A DNA stretch of 5,726 nt from Desulfobacteraceae bacterium. GTDB lineage: Bacteria; Desulfobacterota; DSM-4660; Desulfatiglandales; Desulfatiglandaceae. The position numbers and the translations under genes were made by a program. The stretch spans positions 1 to 5,726 of the forward strand of contig JAUWMY010000191.1 in the NCBI GenBank assembly GCA_030612945.1, written 5' to 3'. The notes under the pieces are model-generated. The model made no database searches and was not told the origin of the DNA. It saw nothing but the letters and a program-made list of their open reading frames with translations. Shown here piece after piece: positions 5,495 through 5,726 of this stretch (positions are counted from its first letter, which is position 1; each line of letters begins with the position of its first letter).

Positions 5495-5686
5495 TTAAAT
5501 TCCCCCTGCCCCTTCAATAGTACATTTGGTAAAATCGATCTCTTTGCCGCATCCGGCGCACACATGTTTTTTGTCATACTCGTCCGAATATATCTCCTTT
5601 TCCTTTCCGCAGTTTGGGCATTTGCATACTAAAGCCTTCAAGCTCTTAAACTGTTCAAAACCTGGGCAATGTCTTGGAGTAGTCAT
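5495..5686 (-). CDS. Small zinc-ribbon / rubredoxin-like cysteine-rich protein, 63 aa
   Basis: This is a 63-residue protein with two CxxC knuckles that probably bind one metal: C23-P-N-C26 with G27, and C43-A-G-C46 with G47. Further cysteines are C7, C21 and C55. The layout CxCPNCGKEKEIYSDEYDKKHVCAGCGKEIDFTKC resembles conserved but uncharacterised zinc-ribbon proteins seen in anaerobic Deltaproteobacteria, from general familiarity. It has no signal peptide or membrane segment. AAGGAGGT lies four bases before the ATG. It is the first gene of the visible minus-strand series and is followed by the flavin reductase after 62 bp, so it may be part of the same redox unit as a metal-site carrier or regulator. 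Function is unknown. Only 40 bp upstream are visible, too little to call a promoter. Confidence 0.8.
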   Translation of the reverse strand: MTTPRHCPGFEQFKSLKALVCKCPNCGKEKEIYSDEYDKKHVCAGCGKEIDFTKCTIEGAGGI

Positions 5687-5726
5687 AATTACCTCCTTCT
5701 TAAATTATTTTATTACGCCAATTTTT

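Overview
This window is a compact redox and oxidative-defence cluster from what looks like an anaerobic, selenocysteine-using bacterium. Rubredoxin, a rubrerythrin-type ferritin-like protein, a flavoredoxin-type flavin reductase and a clade-3-type catalase together suggest a strict anaerobe exposed to oxygen, possibly in the sulfate-reducing or syntrophic Desulfobacterota or relatives. That placement is inferred from gene content only.

Layout: at the left end, two plus-strand genes overlap: the tail of an unidentified protein (1-87) and a small hypothetical protein (62-271). A short convergent gap follows. From 406 to 5686 every gene lies on the minus strand. In transcription order they are a small zinc-ribbon protein (5495-5686), a flavin reductase (4926-5432), catalase katA (3285-4730), rubredoxin (2932-3090), a ferritin-like protein (2400-2903, GTG start), an AhpF-like thioredoxin reductase (1271-2260), and a two-domain glutaredoxin-like protein (406-1050). 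Each minus-strand gene has a clear Shine-Dalgarno sequence. No gap exceeds 220 bp.

The main discovery is in the last gene. A conventional reading stops at a UGA after 141 residues (625-627). The same frame continues for 72 more sense codons that encode a second thioredoxin fold. The UGA falls exactly on the first cysteine of the second CPYC active site, giving U-P-Y-C, and is followed at once by a hairpin with bacterial SECIS geometry (17 nt from UGA to the apical loop, GGUUC loop). I therefore annotate one 214-residue selenoprotein, not a truncated protein or a pseudogene.

Functionally, the reductase resembles the C-terminal half of AhpF, and the selenoprotein has the double-thioredoxin-fold architecture of the AhpF N-terminal half. 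The pair looks like a split AhpF in which the active CxxC has become UxxC. Rubredoxin next to a ferritin-like protein that lacks its own rubredoxin domain looks like a split rubrerythrin. The flavin reductase plus free rubredoxin parallels the fused Hrb protein of acetogens. Catalase adds direct peroxide disposal.

Between the reductase and the selenoprotein lies a roughly 195-bp non-coding, strongly structured repeat, flanked by perfect 11-bp direct repeats. Removing it leaves the two genes 15 nt apart, so it appears to have inserted into a tight operon.
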